NCBI GenBank assembly: GCA_002104895.1
Contig: MCFG01000061.1
Span: forward strand, 130,001 to 194,000
DNA: 64,000 nucleotides
Source of the DNA: Anaeromyces robustus
Taxonomy: Eukaryota > Neocallimastigomycota > Neocallimastigomycetes > Neocallimastigales > Neocallimastigaceae
Direction of reading: 5' to 3'
In this document: piece after piece, positions 15,501 through 27,689 of the stretch
Numbering within the stretch: the stretch's first letter is position 1
Layout of the letters: each line of letters begins with the position of its first letter
Notes under the pieces: generated by a model
Told to the model about the DNA's origin: nothing
What the model saw: the letters and a program-made list of their open reading frames with translations, nothing else
Database searches by the model: none
Program-made: the position numbers and the translations under genes

Positions 15501-16025
15501 TTTTATTATTTTTAAATGAAATAATTTATTTAATTTTTTTTTTTTAGTTTTTTTTTTTATTTTTCGTGTATATGTATAGATTTTATATTGTAATACAAAT
15601 ATTTAAAAAAAAAAATACGTATGAAATATATATATATATATATATATAATTTATGAGTGTATAGGTAATGAGTTTATATTTTTTTTTGAATTTTTTTTGG
15701 TATTTGAAATATATATAAGTAAAAGTCGTATTAACCAGTTTAAATTTTTTTTCATTATTTTAGAATATCAAAAGTTTATAAATTTAATGAATTGATTAAA
15801 AATTATATATAAAAATAAAACATTATTTTATTAGTATGGTTTTAAAAATGATTATTTTAACAATAAAAGCATATAAAACATATATATATAGTTTTTTTTT
15901 GAAAAAAGTAGAATATGAAAAAAAAAATAATAAAAAAAAAAAAGAAATTTTTTTAATATAACATATATATGAATATGATATAATATGATATATTTATCTA
16001 TTTATATATTTTAACTTACATTCAT
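12540..16025 (-). CDS. 828-aa low-complexity protein with recurring x-I-F motifs, three exons
   Basis: My model is exon 1 16025-16020 (ATG AAT, then GTAAGT), exon 2 15334-13669 and exon 3 13354-12540. Introns are 15335-16019 (685 bp, ends TTAATAG) and 13355-13668 (314 bp, GTAATT...ATATAG, phase 1). The total of 2487 nt is in frame. The intron 2 join is secure because both exons read through it; the six-base exon 1 is inferred from a perfect donor right after an ATG. The protein is hydrophilic, with many Asn runs, a His/Glu-rich tract (residues about 605-620) and no signal peptide or membrane segment. Short motifs recur: NFSDIF (about 35-40), HEDIF (178-182), SHIF (651-654), YNNIFGSPE (681-689) and NYSDIF (716-721). 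LYSRR occurs twice (about 704 and 756). The NIFGSPE stretch recalls Jupiter/HN1 microtubule-associated proteins, but this is weak. The family is not recognised. Confidence 0.8.
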
Positions 16026-17002
16026 CTTTTTTTTTATTACTTTCCTTTCTTATTTTTTTTTTGTATGTTTTTTTTAATATATTTGACTTTGGTTTCGTTT
16101 CGTTTTTTTTCTTCTTTTTTAAAAAAAAATTTTTTTTCTTATTTTTTTTACTACGCTTATATTTTTTTTATTTTTTAAAATTAAAATTATATTTCCTTAA
16201 TAAATCAAATATTTTATGTTTCCTTACAATAAATACTTATTTATTTATTTATTTTTTTATAGAAAAGATTATTTAAATATAATTCTTTTTTTTCTTTCTG
16301 TTTTATGTTTCCCTTTTTAATATTTAAATTATAAGTCTTTATTATCAATAAATATAATTAATAATTATAAAGAAAAAAAAAAAGGATTTATTATTTAAAA
16401 AAATAAAAAAAAAAATTTATTAAAAATTTATATAGATATATGTATATATAGATATATGGTTTTTAATTAATTAAAATCTTAAAACCCAAAACTTTAAAAA
16501 AAAATACCAAAAAAAAAAAAAAAATTATTATTATTAAAAAAAACAAATTAAATTAAATTTTTTAATATAATTATAATAATTTTTTTTGTTTTTTTTTTAA
16601 ACTCAATTCTTTTTGTAATTATACAAAAAAAATCTCTTGATATAAACTTATGTAATTACGTAAAATAAAACTAATGTATTAAATTATATTATATTAAAAA
16701 AAATAATTTAGAAATATGAATATGAATTTTCACAAGAAAAAAATATTAAGGCTTATTATTTTTCATTTTTCATTCATTAATTTTTCGTTCATTAATATTT
16801 ATTTAATAAGTTTTAAAGTAAAGTTTATTTAGTTTATGGAATAATATTTATATTGTAAAAAAAAAGTATTAAAGAATTAAATTAATATAATTAAAATAAA
16901 CTAGCCTAACCTAATTATATAAATTCTTTTTTTTTTTGTACGTAATTTTCTTATAAATTTAAAATCCTTTGGAATAATTTTTATTCGTGATTATTTCATA
17001 TG

Positions 17003-17035
<33 letters not shown>

Positions 17036-18781
17036 CTTATTTCTAAATGCTTTATTTCATTAACATTAAATATGTAAATAAATAAATAAATAAATAAATA
17101 CATGTACAATAAATAAAAGTAATAAAAGTAATAAAAGTAATTAAAAAATAAAACATAAAAAAAGAAGAAAAAAAACTTTTTTCTTATAATACAATTTTGA
17201 AATTAACATCTTATGACATTAGCATGTCTGATAACATTTCCTTTATATATAAATCTATTCAAGTTTTATTTTTTTTTGTATTTATCAATAATATCTTTGC
17301 TTAAAAGTAAAATATTTCTTAATATTTAAATATTTTAAGTTTTTTTAATTTTGTATTTTAAATCATTCACCTTTTTTCTATCGTGTGACATTTAACTTGA
17401 TTTTAGATATTGTATTATAATATATATATATATATTTTTTTTTTCAATATCAATATTAAATAATTCTTTGATAATGTTTCTAATTTATAATTCTATAATA
17501 TCTTCTTAATTCATTTTATACCTATTTACTTATATACTCAACTTCGGTAGTAGATGTGGCTATAATAATAATAAACTTTTTTTTTTTTTATTAACCAATA
17601 AATAGGAAATATCCTAAATTAGGGGATTCTTATATACTAACATATCTAGTAAACATCCTCAGAAAAAAAATTTTGTATTGGAGAATGCTACTATAATTTA
17701 AATTATTAATTTAAATTATATTTTACAATATAGTACTAATTAAATATTTTAAGTATATTTATTACTTTTTCCAATCTGATAATTCTAGATTTTTTTTTTC
17801 TTTTTTTTTTTTTTTTATGTAACGAAATCTATAAAAAAAAATATATGAAATTTTAATATAAATAATCTTAATTTAAATATAAAATTTAAAAAAGTGATTG
17901 CTTATTTATAATCTTCCTGAAATATTGGTATAAAAAAAAATTTTTTTTTTAACACAAAATTATTTTATTAGAAACACATTAAGAAAAAAAAAAATTTTTT
18001 TTTTTTCTCCATAGCTTTAATTAAATATTTTAAATTAATTATAAAAATATATATATATATATATTTTTATTATTATTATTAATTATAATTATTTCCAAGG
18101 ATGATTAATTATTTTTATTTGTAATCTTTAATTATAAATGTATTTACTGAATTTAATGTTTCTTTTTTTTTTTTTTTTTTTGAAGTTTAAATTGGTTGGA
18201 AAATGAAATGAAATTATAATAATGAATTTTTTTTTTTTTGGAACAATCATTGATTTCAAACGTTATACATTTTCTTCAAATTTTTTTTTTGAATTAATTT
18301 TGATAGCTTTGATATTACTACTTTTTTTTCTTTATTTATTTATTTTTATTTATTATTGATTATTATTAATTATAATTTTTATTATTATAATTATTATTTA
18401 CTATCCTAGAATTTTTTTCATTTCTTCTTATTGTTTTAATTTGAACTTTAACAACTAATTTTATTTTTATTTATTTTATTTTTTTTTACTTCTAGAGAAT
18501 TTTTAACTAAAATAAAATAAAATTATATATTTTAATTATAATAATTATATATTATTTATATATATATATGTTCCTATTAATTTATAATACATATATAATA
18601 CATATATATATATATAATTTAAAATGTAGAAACATTAAAATAAATAATAAATATTAAATAATCTTTATATAAAAAACAATTAATTAAAAAAAAAAATTCT
18701 AAATATAAAATATAAAATAACAATAATAATAAAATTCTACCAAATAATGATAAACGTAAAAAAAAAATGTATAATACCATA

Positions 18782-18812
<31 letters not shown>

Positions 18813-19063
18813 CATTTTATATTATATTATTTTTTATTTTATTTTACTTTATTTATTTATGTATTTATGTATTTATTTATTTTTTTTTTATTTATTTATA
18901 GTACATATGTATTCACATAGTTTTTTTTTTTTTTTATTTCTTATTTTAATTTTAATTTTCTTTATTTTTATTTTTATTTTTACTTTATTTTACTTTACTT
19001 TACTTTTATTTTTTTTATTTTACTTTATTTTTATTTTTATTTTTTATTTTTTTTATCTTTATT
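16026..19063. other. Gene-free A+T-rich intergenic region
   Basis: I see only homopolymers, TA and TTA repeats and a 32-nt A run near 18783-18814. Open frames on the plus strand at 16061-16276 and 18859-19152 translate poly-T/TTTA tracts (Phe/Leu/Ile/Tyr only) and are not credible genes. Confidence 0.65.
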
Positions 19064-19492
19064 TTAAATTTTACCTCTATTTTTATAGCTTGAGGATATA
19101 TGTTTTCCATTTTTATATATTTTACAAATTTCACCATCTAATTTTTGTGTAAATTTATCACCCATTAAGGAATCTTTAAAGTATACACCAACAAGATTTT
19201 CCTTACATAATTGAATAGCTAAATATTGAAGACATACATCTCTTTGAGATTTATGAATTCCATGAGCGAAACTATCTTTACATTGGTTTGATTTGTTACA
19301 TACATCTTCTTCAATTCTTAATAGATGATTGATATTACCACCACCATAAAATCCTATATATTTATGCATATTACATACACATTTAGCAAGTTCAGTAGTA
19401 GCATAATCACAAACATTAACTCCATTACAATAAGGAATAAGCATAACAGTAATGAAGGAAATTAAATAAACAAAAATTGATTTAAAATTCAT
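19064..19492 (-). CDS. Small secreted cysteine-rich protein, 142 aa
   Basis: The start ATG at 19492 is followed by a signal peptide (residues 1 to about 24, MNFKSIFVYLISFITVMLIP, then YCNG). The mature part has eight or nine Cys at about 22, 28, 38, 40, 65, 71, 87, 96 and 122, suggesting a disulfide-stabilised extracellular fold. The Cys pattern (C-x9-C-x-C-x24-C-x5-C-x15-C-x8-C) does not match CBM1, CBM18, CFEM or a dockerin. No known family is recognised. Composition is clearly coding against the surrounding repeats. The last residues (SSSYKNRGKI) cross a GAG/GTAAAA sequence that could be a donor, so an extra 3' exon cannot be excluded, although nothing coding is visible downstream. A 26-bp palindrome lies about 150 bp upstream. 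Confidence 0.8.
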   Translation of the reverse strand: MNFKSIFVYLISFITVMLIPYCNGVNVCDYATTELAKCVCNMHKYIGFYGGGNINHLLRIEEDVCNKSNQCKDSFAHGIHKSQRDVCLQYLAIQLCKENLVGVYFKDSLMGDKFTQKLDGEICKIYKNGKHISSSYKNRGKI

Positions 19493-19640
19493 CTTTAATA
19501 AAGGAAAAAAAAAATTTTTTTATATATGGAAATTATAATTATTATTTGTTTGTTTCTTCTATTTATTTACGATTTACTTTGTTTAAAAAAAATAGGTTAT
19601 TTTTTTTTATATTTATATACTTTTTTTTTCTTTCATACAT

Positions 19641-19693
19641 AATAATTAATATTTCTTTTTTTTTTTAAAAAAAAAAAAGAAATATTAATTATT
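19641..19693. repeat. Loopless palindrome, 26-bp arms
   Basis: AATAATTAATATTTC followed by 11 T is met directly by 12 A and the exact complement GAAATATTAATTATT. It lies about 150 bp upstream of the start codon of the secreted Cys-rich protein gene. In RNA or single-stranded DNA it would fold into a hairpin. A function is not shown. Confidence 0.75.
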
Positions 19694-20125
19694 ATTAAAT
19701 GTATCGGTTTCATTTTGTTTTGTTTTTTAGTTTTGTATTTTTTTAAAAAAAAGAAAAAGTGTAAAACATTTAATAATTAATAATATATTTTTAATTAAAA
19801 ACAAAAAACAAAAACAAAACAAGAAAACAAAAAAAAACTTTAAAAATTAAAAAAAAAATAATTAAAATAAATAATATTAATAATTATTCATCATTAATTA
19901 TTATAAATTATTGTTTTTTTTTTTTTTTTTTTTTTCCTTATTTCCTTTTAATGTATTATACAAATTAAATGAATTTCAATTTATGATGAGGTCTTATTTA
20001 TAATGAATAAATAAATAAATTAATAAATAAATAAATAAATTATTAAATTAAATGAATAAATAATTAATCATTTAATCAATTTAATATATTAATTTCTTTT
20101 TTATATATGATGATCACAAATTAAA

Positions 20126-20226
20126 TTTTTTTTTTTTTTTAGAAAATTCTAATATGGAATTTTATTTTTAAATATTTTAATTATTTTAAATATTTTAGAT
20201 TAGAATTTTCTTAAAAAAAAAAAAAA
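20126..20226. repeat. Fold-back sequence, about 26-bp arms
   Basis: A T run followed by AGAAAATTCTAAT (to 20153) is complementary, with one mismatch, to ATTAGAATTTTCTTAAAA (from 20199). The roughly 45-nt spacer is itself partly palindromic. It could be a MITE remnant, but no target duplication was found. Confidence 0.5.
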
Positions 20227-21197
20227 TTCCAAAAATTTTAAAGTATTAAATTATTTTCATTTATTTTTTTTTTAATTTTTATTATTCAATAAACTTTTTG
20301 TTTCTTTTTTTTTTTTTTTTTTTGAATTTTAACATATTTTTTTTTTTTTTTCCATTCATACTTAATTTATTAATTAATTAATTCAAATTTTACTTTTGTT
20401 TCATTTCACCTCTTTTCAGCCATTTTCAATTTTGTATATAATTATAAAAAATAAAAAAATAAAAAAATTAAAGAAAATAAATTTTCTATAATAAGAAAAA
20501 TTTCTTATTATAGAAATAAATAATACTTTTTCTTTTCTTTTATTTTATTGTTTTATCATTTTACTCATTATGGTATGGTATGTGTATAAATTAAATTACT
20601 AAACATATTAAAATCCAACTTAAAAAAATAATAAAAAAAAATATCGATTTATGTTTATGTATGAAAGTTATTTTATACTCAATACATTACTCTTGATGTA
20701 TTTTTATATTTTTAACTAGATTATTATTAATATATTAATATATTAATATATTTGACATTTCTTAGAATTTATTGAATAATAATCATATATTATTATCACA
20801 TATTAAACAATAAGAAAAATAATGAATTTTTTTTTATTTATTTATTTAAAATATGAAAAAATATAACAGGAAAAAAAAAGAGGTAGAATATCTAAAAAGA
20901 AATTATAATTTATTTTAATATTTTACAAAGTTTGTTTTCCATTTCAGTTTTTTCTTTTTAAAGGAAATTCATAATAATTAAGCTTTTTTTAGCGGTATGT
21001 ATATAAAAATAAAAATTAAAATTAAAATCTGTTCTCCATCCGATTTTTATAAAATTTAACTAAATTTCATTATTTGTAAATAAATTTATTATTATTATTA
21101 TTATTATTATTTAAAATACAAATTATTATAATATTAAAAGTATTGTTATTTATTAAATCGATATTTATAATTAAATACTTTAAATTTATTATATATA

Positions 21198-21232
<35 letters not shown>

Positions 21233-21648
21233 AAAACTACATAAAATTTTATAATATTTTTTTTTACTACTTTCTTATTCACTTTTTCTTTTAATTTTTA
21301 TACATATTTATGCAAAAAGAAAAAAGAAAAAGAAAAAGAAAACATATAGAAAATATACAGAAAATTCTAAAATATGAATATATAATATTTCAAAAAAAAA
21401 ATATATATATATATATTTATATTTAAATATAAAAGGAAAAAGAAAAAAAAGAAAAAAAATAAATTCATAAATGAAATATGATGTTCATTATTTGAAACTA
21501 ATTAATGAATGTTTTGTTTAAAAGTTTAAACTATGTTGACCATGATAAATAATAAATAAACAATAAAGAATAAACAATAAATAAGCAATAAATAAACAAT
21601 AAATAATAGAATTAAGGGATGGATAATAAAAAATGTTGATGGATAAAA

Positions 21649-21707
<59 letters not shown>

Positions 21708-21874
21708 ATATTATTTAAAAACAAAAATAAACAACAAATAAATTAATTAATAATAAAGTTTTTGTTTACTTTTTGATTTGATATTATTATAACATAAAAA
21801 AAAAAACATCAATTTACATCTATTAGAACAAAATTTTTTATTTATTTATTATAATAACTATTAGAAAAAAACAA

Positions 21875-21948
<74 letters not shown>

Positions 21949-22066
21949 TTACTATAAATTGTTTTATACTTATTTATTTTATATATGATATATAAAAAAA
22001 TATATGTCTCTTTGTAAAAATTAATAATATTTATAAAATAAATATATAAATATAAATAATTTTCAA

Positions 22067-22074
22067 AAAAGTTA

Positions 22075-22116
<42 letters not shown>

Positions 22117-24353
22117 GCACACAATTTGTACGTCACTTTTATTGAATTTAAATATTAAAATACATGAATCATAAAAAAACACATAATGAAAAAAATGATA
22201 CTACTAAAAAAAAATAAAAAAACCAGTAATATATTATAGATAATAATAAATAATACTCGAGGGAAAAAAAATAGTATAATAATATTTAAAAACAATAAAT
22301 CCATACAAGCCCTTAATTCTAAATATAGAATTAAAGTAAAATTGATCTATCCTATTCCACTAGGGTCGAAAATAGGATCGGCATTTGCCCTACTAGGCTG
22401 TCCTACTGTGTTATCAGCATTGACGTTCCTAGAGAGGTTGGTTTTAAATTTATTGAACAATATATGTTGTCTTTTACAGACAACAGGCATGATATCATTC
22501 AATAGAGCCGCAGATCGCAACAAGAATGGGGATTTTGAATAAGTACCAGATTCAGTCTGACACTTAAACAAACATTCCCATTCCTTTTTGTATGGACTAT
22601 TGTTAATTCTATCACTAAAACCATAATCCCTTCCACCAATTAAAAAAATATAAATACTATACCTATTAACTATTTTTTTATTACCTAATATATCTATATT
22701 ACTAATACTATTAATCCTCATATTATTACTATTTTTATAACCCTTAACAATACTATTAATTCTATTATCTACACTAGGGTTATTACTGGTCCTAACTAAA
22801 CTATTAAAAAGACTATTTAAAAAATAAAAAAAATTTCTATCTAGATCAGAGAAATGATCAATACGAAGATTTTTGAATAAGAAACAATTTATAAACCAAT
22901 GATCAATTCTCTGATAACTGTCACAATGGAAACAACATGAACAACAATTAGGACAAGAATTATTAATCATTTTTGCAGCTTTAGCAACTCTAGCATCGAT
23001 TTTATATCCACATCTTGCCCTAAGTATCCACCTAAAACCTTTGCTATATTCAGGATATTCTAGATTAAGTTTTAAGTAATTCCTTGATTCTTCAAATTTG
23101 TACATTTTATAAGTTTTAGCTTTAATTGATTTATCACTGTTCATGTCTCTGTCCCAATAGAATTCCATAATTTCTTTAGAAGAGGATGAAATATTGTTTA
23201 ATTTATCATTTAATATTTTACTTTCTTTGTCCCAAGTCCATTTTCTTGCTGTAGCAACATTATTAACTATCTTAGAGATAATGCAGTTGGAGTCCTTCCA
23301 CTTATTAAAACATCTAATTTGAGCTAAAGCACATTTACCAGAAAGTGGAGGAATATTGAGTTCTTTTGAGATGCAATAAATAGAAACAAAAGAATTAGGT
23401 TTCGAGTAGCCTAAAATCCAATAAAAACCTTTGTTAATAATTGTTTGTGTAGAACTAGTATTTGTTAGAACCAAGCAAAGGAGCGTAATAAGAAACTTGT
23501 CCAATAACTTTTGCAGAGAATAAAGTTCTTTTAAGAGGAATAGGAATCAGGTCATTTTTTAAAAAACCTTGAATTGAAAACAAAGCCTTACTAACTTTAT
23601 TTTTTATTTTACTAATAACGAATTTTAAATCTAGAGTTTTGTGAAAGGGAACACCAAGGTAAGTATAACAATCTGTTTTAGGGATTGGGATTCCTGTTAA
23701 ATAAAAGGTAGGGTCTTCTCTAAGAATATATTCCGAATTTTCATGTCTAACAGCAAATGTGGCACATTTATTAATTCCAAAAGTCATCTCATTGTCCTTA
23801 GCCCATTTACTAACTGAGCGAAGAAGTTTATTCATACGAGATCTACTAGGGGCACAAAGAACAATATCATCAGCAAATAATCCTCCACAGCAGTATTCAG
23901 TATCTATTTTCACACCATTATGCAGGCAATCGTTGAAGTTGAAGATGTCGTTGATAAACAAATTAAAAAGTATAGGAGATAAGGGACATCCTTGTCGAAC
24001 TCCTTTAAGTATACTGAAGGAATCGGAAAATTGTCCATTAATTTTAACACAAGCTTTGGAAGACAGATATAGGTTCTCCAAAAATTGAAAGCATTTTCCT
24101 TGTATAGCAAGAGTATAAATTTTCGATAAAATGTTATATATGGGCACAGAATCGTAAGCTTTTTTAAGATCCAGAAAAGCTAAATAAGTATCTTCCCCTT
24201 TGAATTTACGTCTTTGACAAATAGAAAGAATAGAGATAAAAAGACTAATACATTCTTCCTTATTCCGAAAGCCAAATTGTTCTGGTCTAATGAATCCATG
24301 ACTTATACCATATTCAGAAATTCTAGAAGCAATAATTTTCGAAAAGTTAAAAA
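22067..24353 (-). mobile_element. LINE copy A: 5'-truncated, with 12-bp target-site duplication
   Basis: The element is 22079-24341, read on the minus strand. The perfect 12-bp duplication AAAAGTTAAAAA flanks it at 22067-22078 and 24342-24353. It starts inside the reverse transcriptase (SKIIASRISEYG region) and runs through RT motifs (FLDLKKAYDS, VRQGCPLSPILFNL, FADDIVLC), the C-terminal domain and its Cys/His knuckle to the 3' end GACGTACAAATTGTGTGCCAT plus a poly(A) tail of about 30. It is nearly identical to the copy at 48-53 kb. Relative to that copy it has a 6-bp in-frame gain near NDIFN(FN)DCL and a 5-bp loss near 23459, which splits the frame in two (24363-23455 and 23504-22347). The intact target duplication and near identity indicate a young, dead-on-arrival insertion. 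Confidence 0.93.
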
Positions 24354-25757
24354 AATATATCAATTTTTTTTTTCTTTTTTTATGATAAATACCTCTTCTT
24401 TTATTTCTTTAAATCTTAACAACTTACCGTTACCAATCACCTAATAAATATATATATATATTATCATCATCAATCATAGGTATAATTTCCACTATTGAAA
24501 CGATGGCTAAAATCTATTAAATTCTTAAAGCTTTTATAAATATTTATATTTAATATATATTTTAGTACATATTATTTTTTTTTTTTTTTTTCATTAATCA
24601 TATTAATCATAATAAATAAATATATATTTATTAAATATATATATATATATTTTTTTATTTATTTATTTCTTATAAAAAAAATATCTATAAAAATTATTAT
24701 GAATTAGAAAGTAGATAGATTACTATTTGAAATGATATTATATATTATTTTATTAACAGTAATTTAAATTAAAATTATTTTAAAGAAAAAAAAAAAAAAA
24801 AAAAATCCTAATTAACAATTTTATGAGAAAATATTACTATTAATTTAATAATATTGTTTTTATTTTTCATTTTTATTTTTTATTGTTTTTATTTTTTATT
24901 TTTATTTATTTTTTTTTTTTTTTTTTGATTCATTATTATTCATTATTACGGTGGTAGCTATTTAGTATATTTGAATACATAATATATTTTATTTTTTTTC
25001 ATTTTCAACACCGTTTAATGATCTTTATAATTTTTATGCAATTATATATTAATATAAAATTACTTAATAATATTAATAATAAAAATAATAATATTACATT
25101 ATAACAATATTACAATAAATGAAAAAAAAAAAAAATATTTATATTTAAAAAAAAATTTTTTTACATTATATAAAAAACTATAAAAATAAAAATAATATTA
25201 TATTATAGTATATCTTTTTTTTTTTTTTAATAAGTAATAAGTAATATATTTACTATATATATATATATAATATAAATGTATAAGTATAATAAAGTATATC
25301 TTTTTTTTTAATTAATAAGTAATAGATTTAATATAAATAATATAAATGTATAAGTATAATATATCTTTTTTTTTTAATTAATAAGTAATAGATTTAATAT
25401 ATATAATATAAATATATAAGTATAATAAAGTATATCTTTTTTTTTTGATTAATAAGTAATAGATTTAATATATATATATATAGTATAAATATATAATATA
25501 AAATGCTAAAAAAAAAAAAAAATAAATAAAAATAAAAATAAAAAAATTAAAAAAAATAAAAAATATATAGTTATAAAAAATATATATTTTTCTTTTATGT
25601 TTTGACAACTATGCTTTATAATATGAAGTTTAAAATCTTAAAGTTTAAGTTTAAGTAGTAAAAGAATGAAATTATTTTTTTTTTTTTCTATTCATTCTTT
25701 TCTTTTTTCTTTTTACTTTTTAATCCTTAATATTTTGTTCTTCTTTTATTATATCGC
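24354..25757. other. Intergenic region with an 66-86 bp minisatellite
   Basis: Apart from the tandem repeat at 25208-25501, only homopolymers and TA repeats are seen. The stretch lies 3' of the LRR/chitin-binding gene and beyond the truncated 5' end of LINE copy A. Confidence 0.65.
25208..25501. repeat. Minisatellite, four units of about 66-86 bp
   Basis: Units start near 25208, 25294, 25359 and 25430. Each has GTATATC or a variant, a T run, AATTAATAAGTAATAGATTTA, TA repeats and AATGTATAAGTATAATAAA. It lies about 260 bp beyond the stop codon of the LRR/chitin-binding gene. Confidence 0.8.
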
Positions 25758-26576
25758 TTAATTACATTTACCAAATTTAGATTGACATCCAGTACCACAA
25801 TATTTATCAGTAGTACCACACCAACCATATTTACTACAACATTGACCAGAAGGACATTTACCATCAGTTGGACCACATTTACTATTAGTGGAAATTGGGA
25901 GAGAAGTAGATGATGTTTTAGTAGTTTTAGTAGTTTTAGTGGTTTTAGTGGTTTTAGTAGTTTTAGTAGTTTTAGTAGTTTTAGTAGTCTTAGTAGTCTT
26001 AGTAGTCTTAGTAGTTTTAGTAGTTTTAGTGGTTTTGGTGGTTTTGGTAGTTTTTGAAGTAGATGAGGATTTCTTAGTAGTTTTTGTAGAAGTTGATACA
26101 GTTGTCATATTAGTATAACATTTACCAAATTCAGATTGACAACCTTTAGAAAGGAGACAATGTTTTTCACTTTTACCACACCATCCATATTTACTACAAC
26201 ATTCATCGGAAGGACATTTAGTATTACCATTATCTTTACCACATTTACCATTAGTAGAATAAGAAGTAGGTTGAGGAGAAGAAGTAGTTGTAGTTTTAGT
26301 TTTAAAATAACAATATTTAGAATTATCATTACATTTAGATTCATAATCTCTACAAACATTAGTATCATGATAATCACAATATTCAATGCTTTTATTACGT
26401 AATGTCATTCCTGTGAGGTTTTTATTACCTGAAAAATGACTTTATTAATAATACATTAATACATATATATATATTATAATAATATTATTGTTAATATAAG
26501 AATAATAATTGTATTAATAAAAAAAAAAAAAAAAAAAAAAACTATATATATTACTAATAATGATTAATTACAATAA

Positions 26577-26615
<39 letters not shown>

Positions 26616-27689
26616 AATGTATAAATATTTTTAATGGATTATGAAAATACAATATATTATATAAATCCAATTATATAAACAAATACTTACACACTGTTAA
26701 GCTTAGAGAAATCATTAAAATAACTTGGAATTTTTCCTTTTAGTTTATTATAAGTTATGTGGCTTTTAATTTTATATAATATATATATATATATATATTT
26801 TTTAATTATATATTAAAAAATATTAGTAAATATATATTTCTATAATATAATAATATATAGTTATTATTTATGTAAAAACAATTATTTTTAAAAAAAAAAA
26901 AAAAAAAGATTAAATAAATAAAGTTTTTACATACAACGTTTCAAGATCTTTGCTATTCTTTATATTTGGAATGAAAGTTAATTCATTAGAATTAATAACG
27001 AATTCCTTAAGTTTTTTAAAGTTAGTCAAATCCTCTGGAAAAGAACTAATATTATTTCCATCTAAATATATATATTCAAGGTTTACTAAATTTGAAAATT
27101 CATTTGGAATAGAAGGAATTTTATTATCAGATAAATCTAAGTAATTAAGATTTATTAACTTTCCAATTTCTTTAGGAAAAGAAGAAATGGTATTAAATCT
27201 TAGATTTAAATGATTAAGATTAACTAAATTGCCAATTTCCTTAGGAATAGAAGAAATTTTATTTTTATCTATTACTAATTTTTTAAGATTCTTTAAATTA
27301 AAGACTTCTTTAGGAATTGATTTAATTTTATTTTCACCTAAATCTAAATATTCAAGTTTTTCTAATTTACCAATTTTTGCTGGAATAGATTCAATAGCAT
27401 TTTCATTTAAATTTAATTCTTTAAGATTTTTTAATTTTTCAATATCATCTGGAATTTCTTTAATAGTGGCATCCCATGCTCTTAATACTTCTAATTCAGA
27501 TAATTCAAAGACAATACTTGGAATTTTATCAGGACTATGAAGTCGTAATAATGTAACTTGGCCAGATTTATCTTCACAGTCTGATACACTAAAGCCATTT
27601 TCCTCTAATTTTTTTGAAATAGAATTACAATCTTGAGATAAGACAAAAGAAGCAGACAAAATTAAACCTAAAATATTTTTAAAGTTCAT
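25758..27689 (-). CDS. Secreted LRR protein with two C-terminal chitin-binding (CBM18/hevein) domains, three exons
   Basis: My model joins exon 1 27689-26935 (donor TT/GTATGT), an 11-nt exon 26701-26691 (acceptor TTTCTCTAAG, donor GTAAGT) and exon 3 26428-25758 (acceptor TTTTTCAG). Introns are 233 and 262 bp. The total of 1437 nt is in frame and encodes 478 aa. Signal peptide 1 to about 18 (cleavage near VLS/QDC). About seven 23-residue LRRs follow (about 65-250, LxxLxxLxLxxNxIxSIP). The join gives LETFLTVCNKNLTG and then [18 protein letters not shown], like the Cys-containing cap that ends LRR proteins of these fungi. Two hevein-type domains (about 317-359 and 437-477, each with CCSKYGWCG) flank a Thr/Lys linker of KTT repeats. 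The likely role is extracellular or wall-associated binding of chitin-like glycans. Exon 1 and exon 3 cannot be joined directly in frame, which is why the tiny exon is needed. The alternative is two separate genes, one lacking a signal peptide. Confidence 0.75.

Larger units (their letters stand above)
19493..22066. other. Intergenic region with fold-back sequences and microsatellites
   Basis: No gene is supported. The region holds two fold-back sequences (19641-19693 and 20126-20226), (AAAT)n arrays (about 21200-21232 and 21649-21710) and a (TTA)n array (about 21877-21947). Apparent proteins here translate only these repeats. Confidence 0.65.

Noticed and set aside
26105-26402. Open frames on both strands overlapping the chitin-binding gene (26105-26386 minus, 26136-26402 plus, 25888-26118 plus)
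   Set aside because: They are shadow frames. The plus-strand VVL repeats and the others are only the KTT-repeat and hevein coding sequence read in other frames.
26408-27689. Treating the LRR and chitin-binding parts as two genes
   Set aside because: The chitin-binding frame would lack a signal peptide, an in-frame acceptor lies just upstream of its Met, and a three-exon model restores one frame with an LRR cap. Kept as the alternative.
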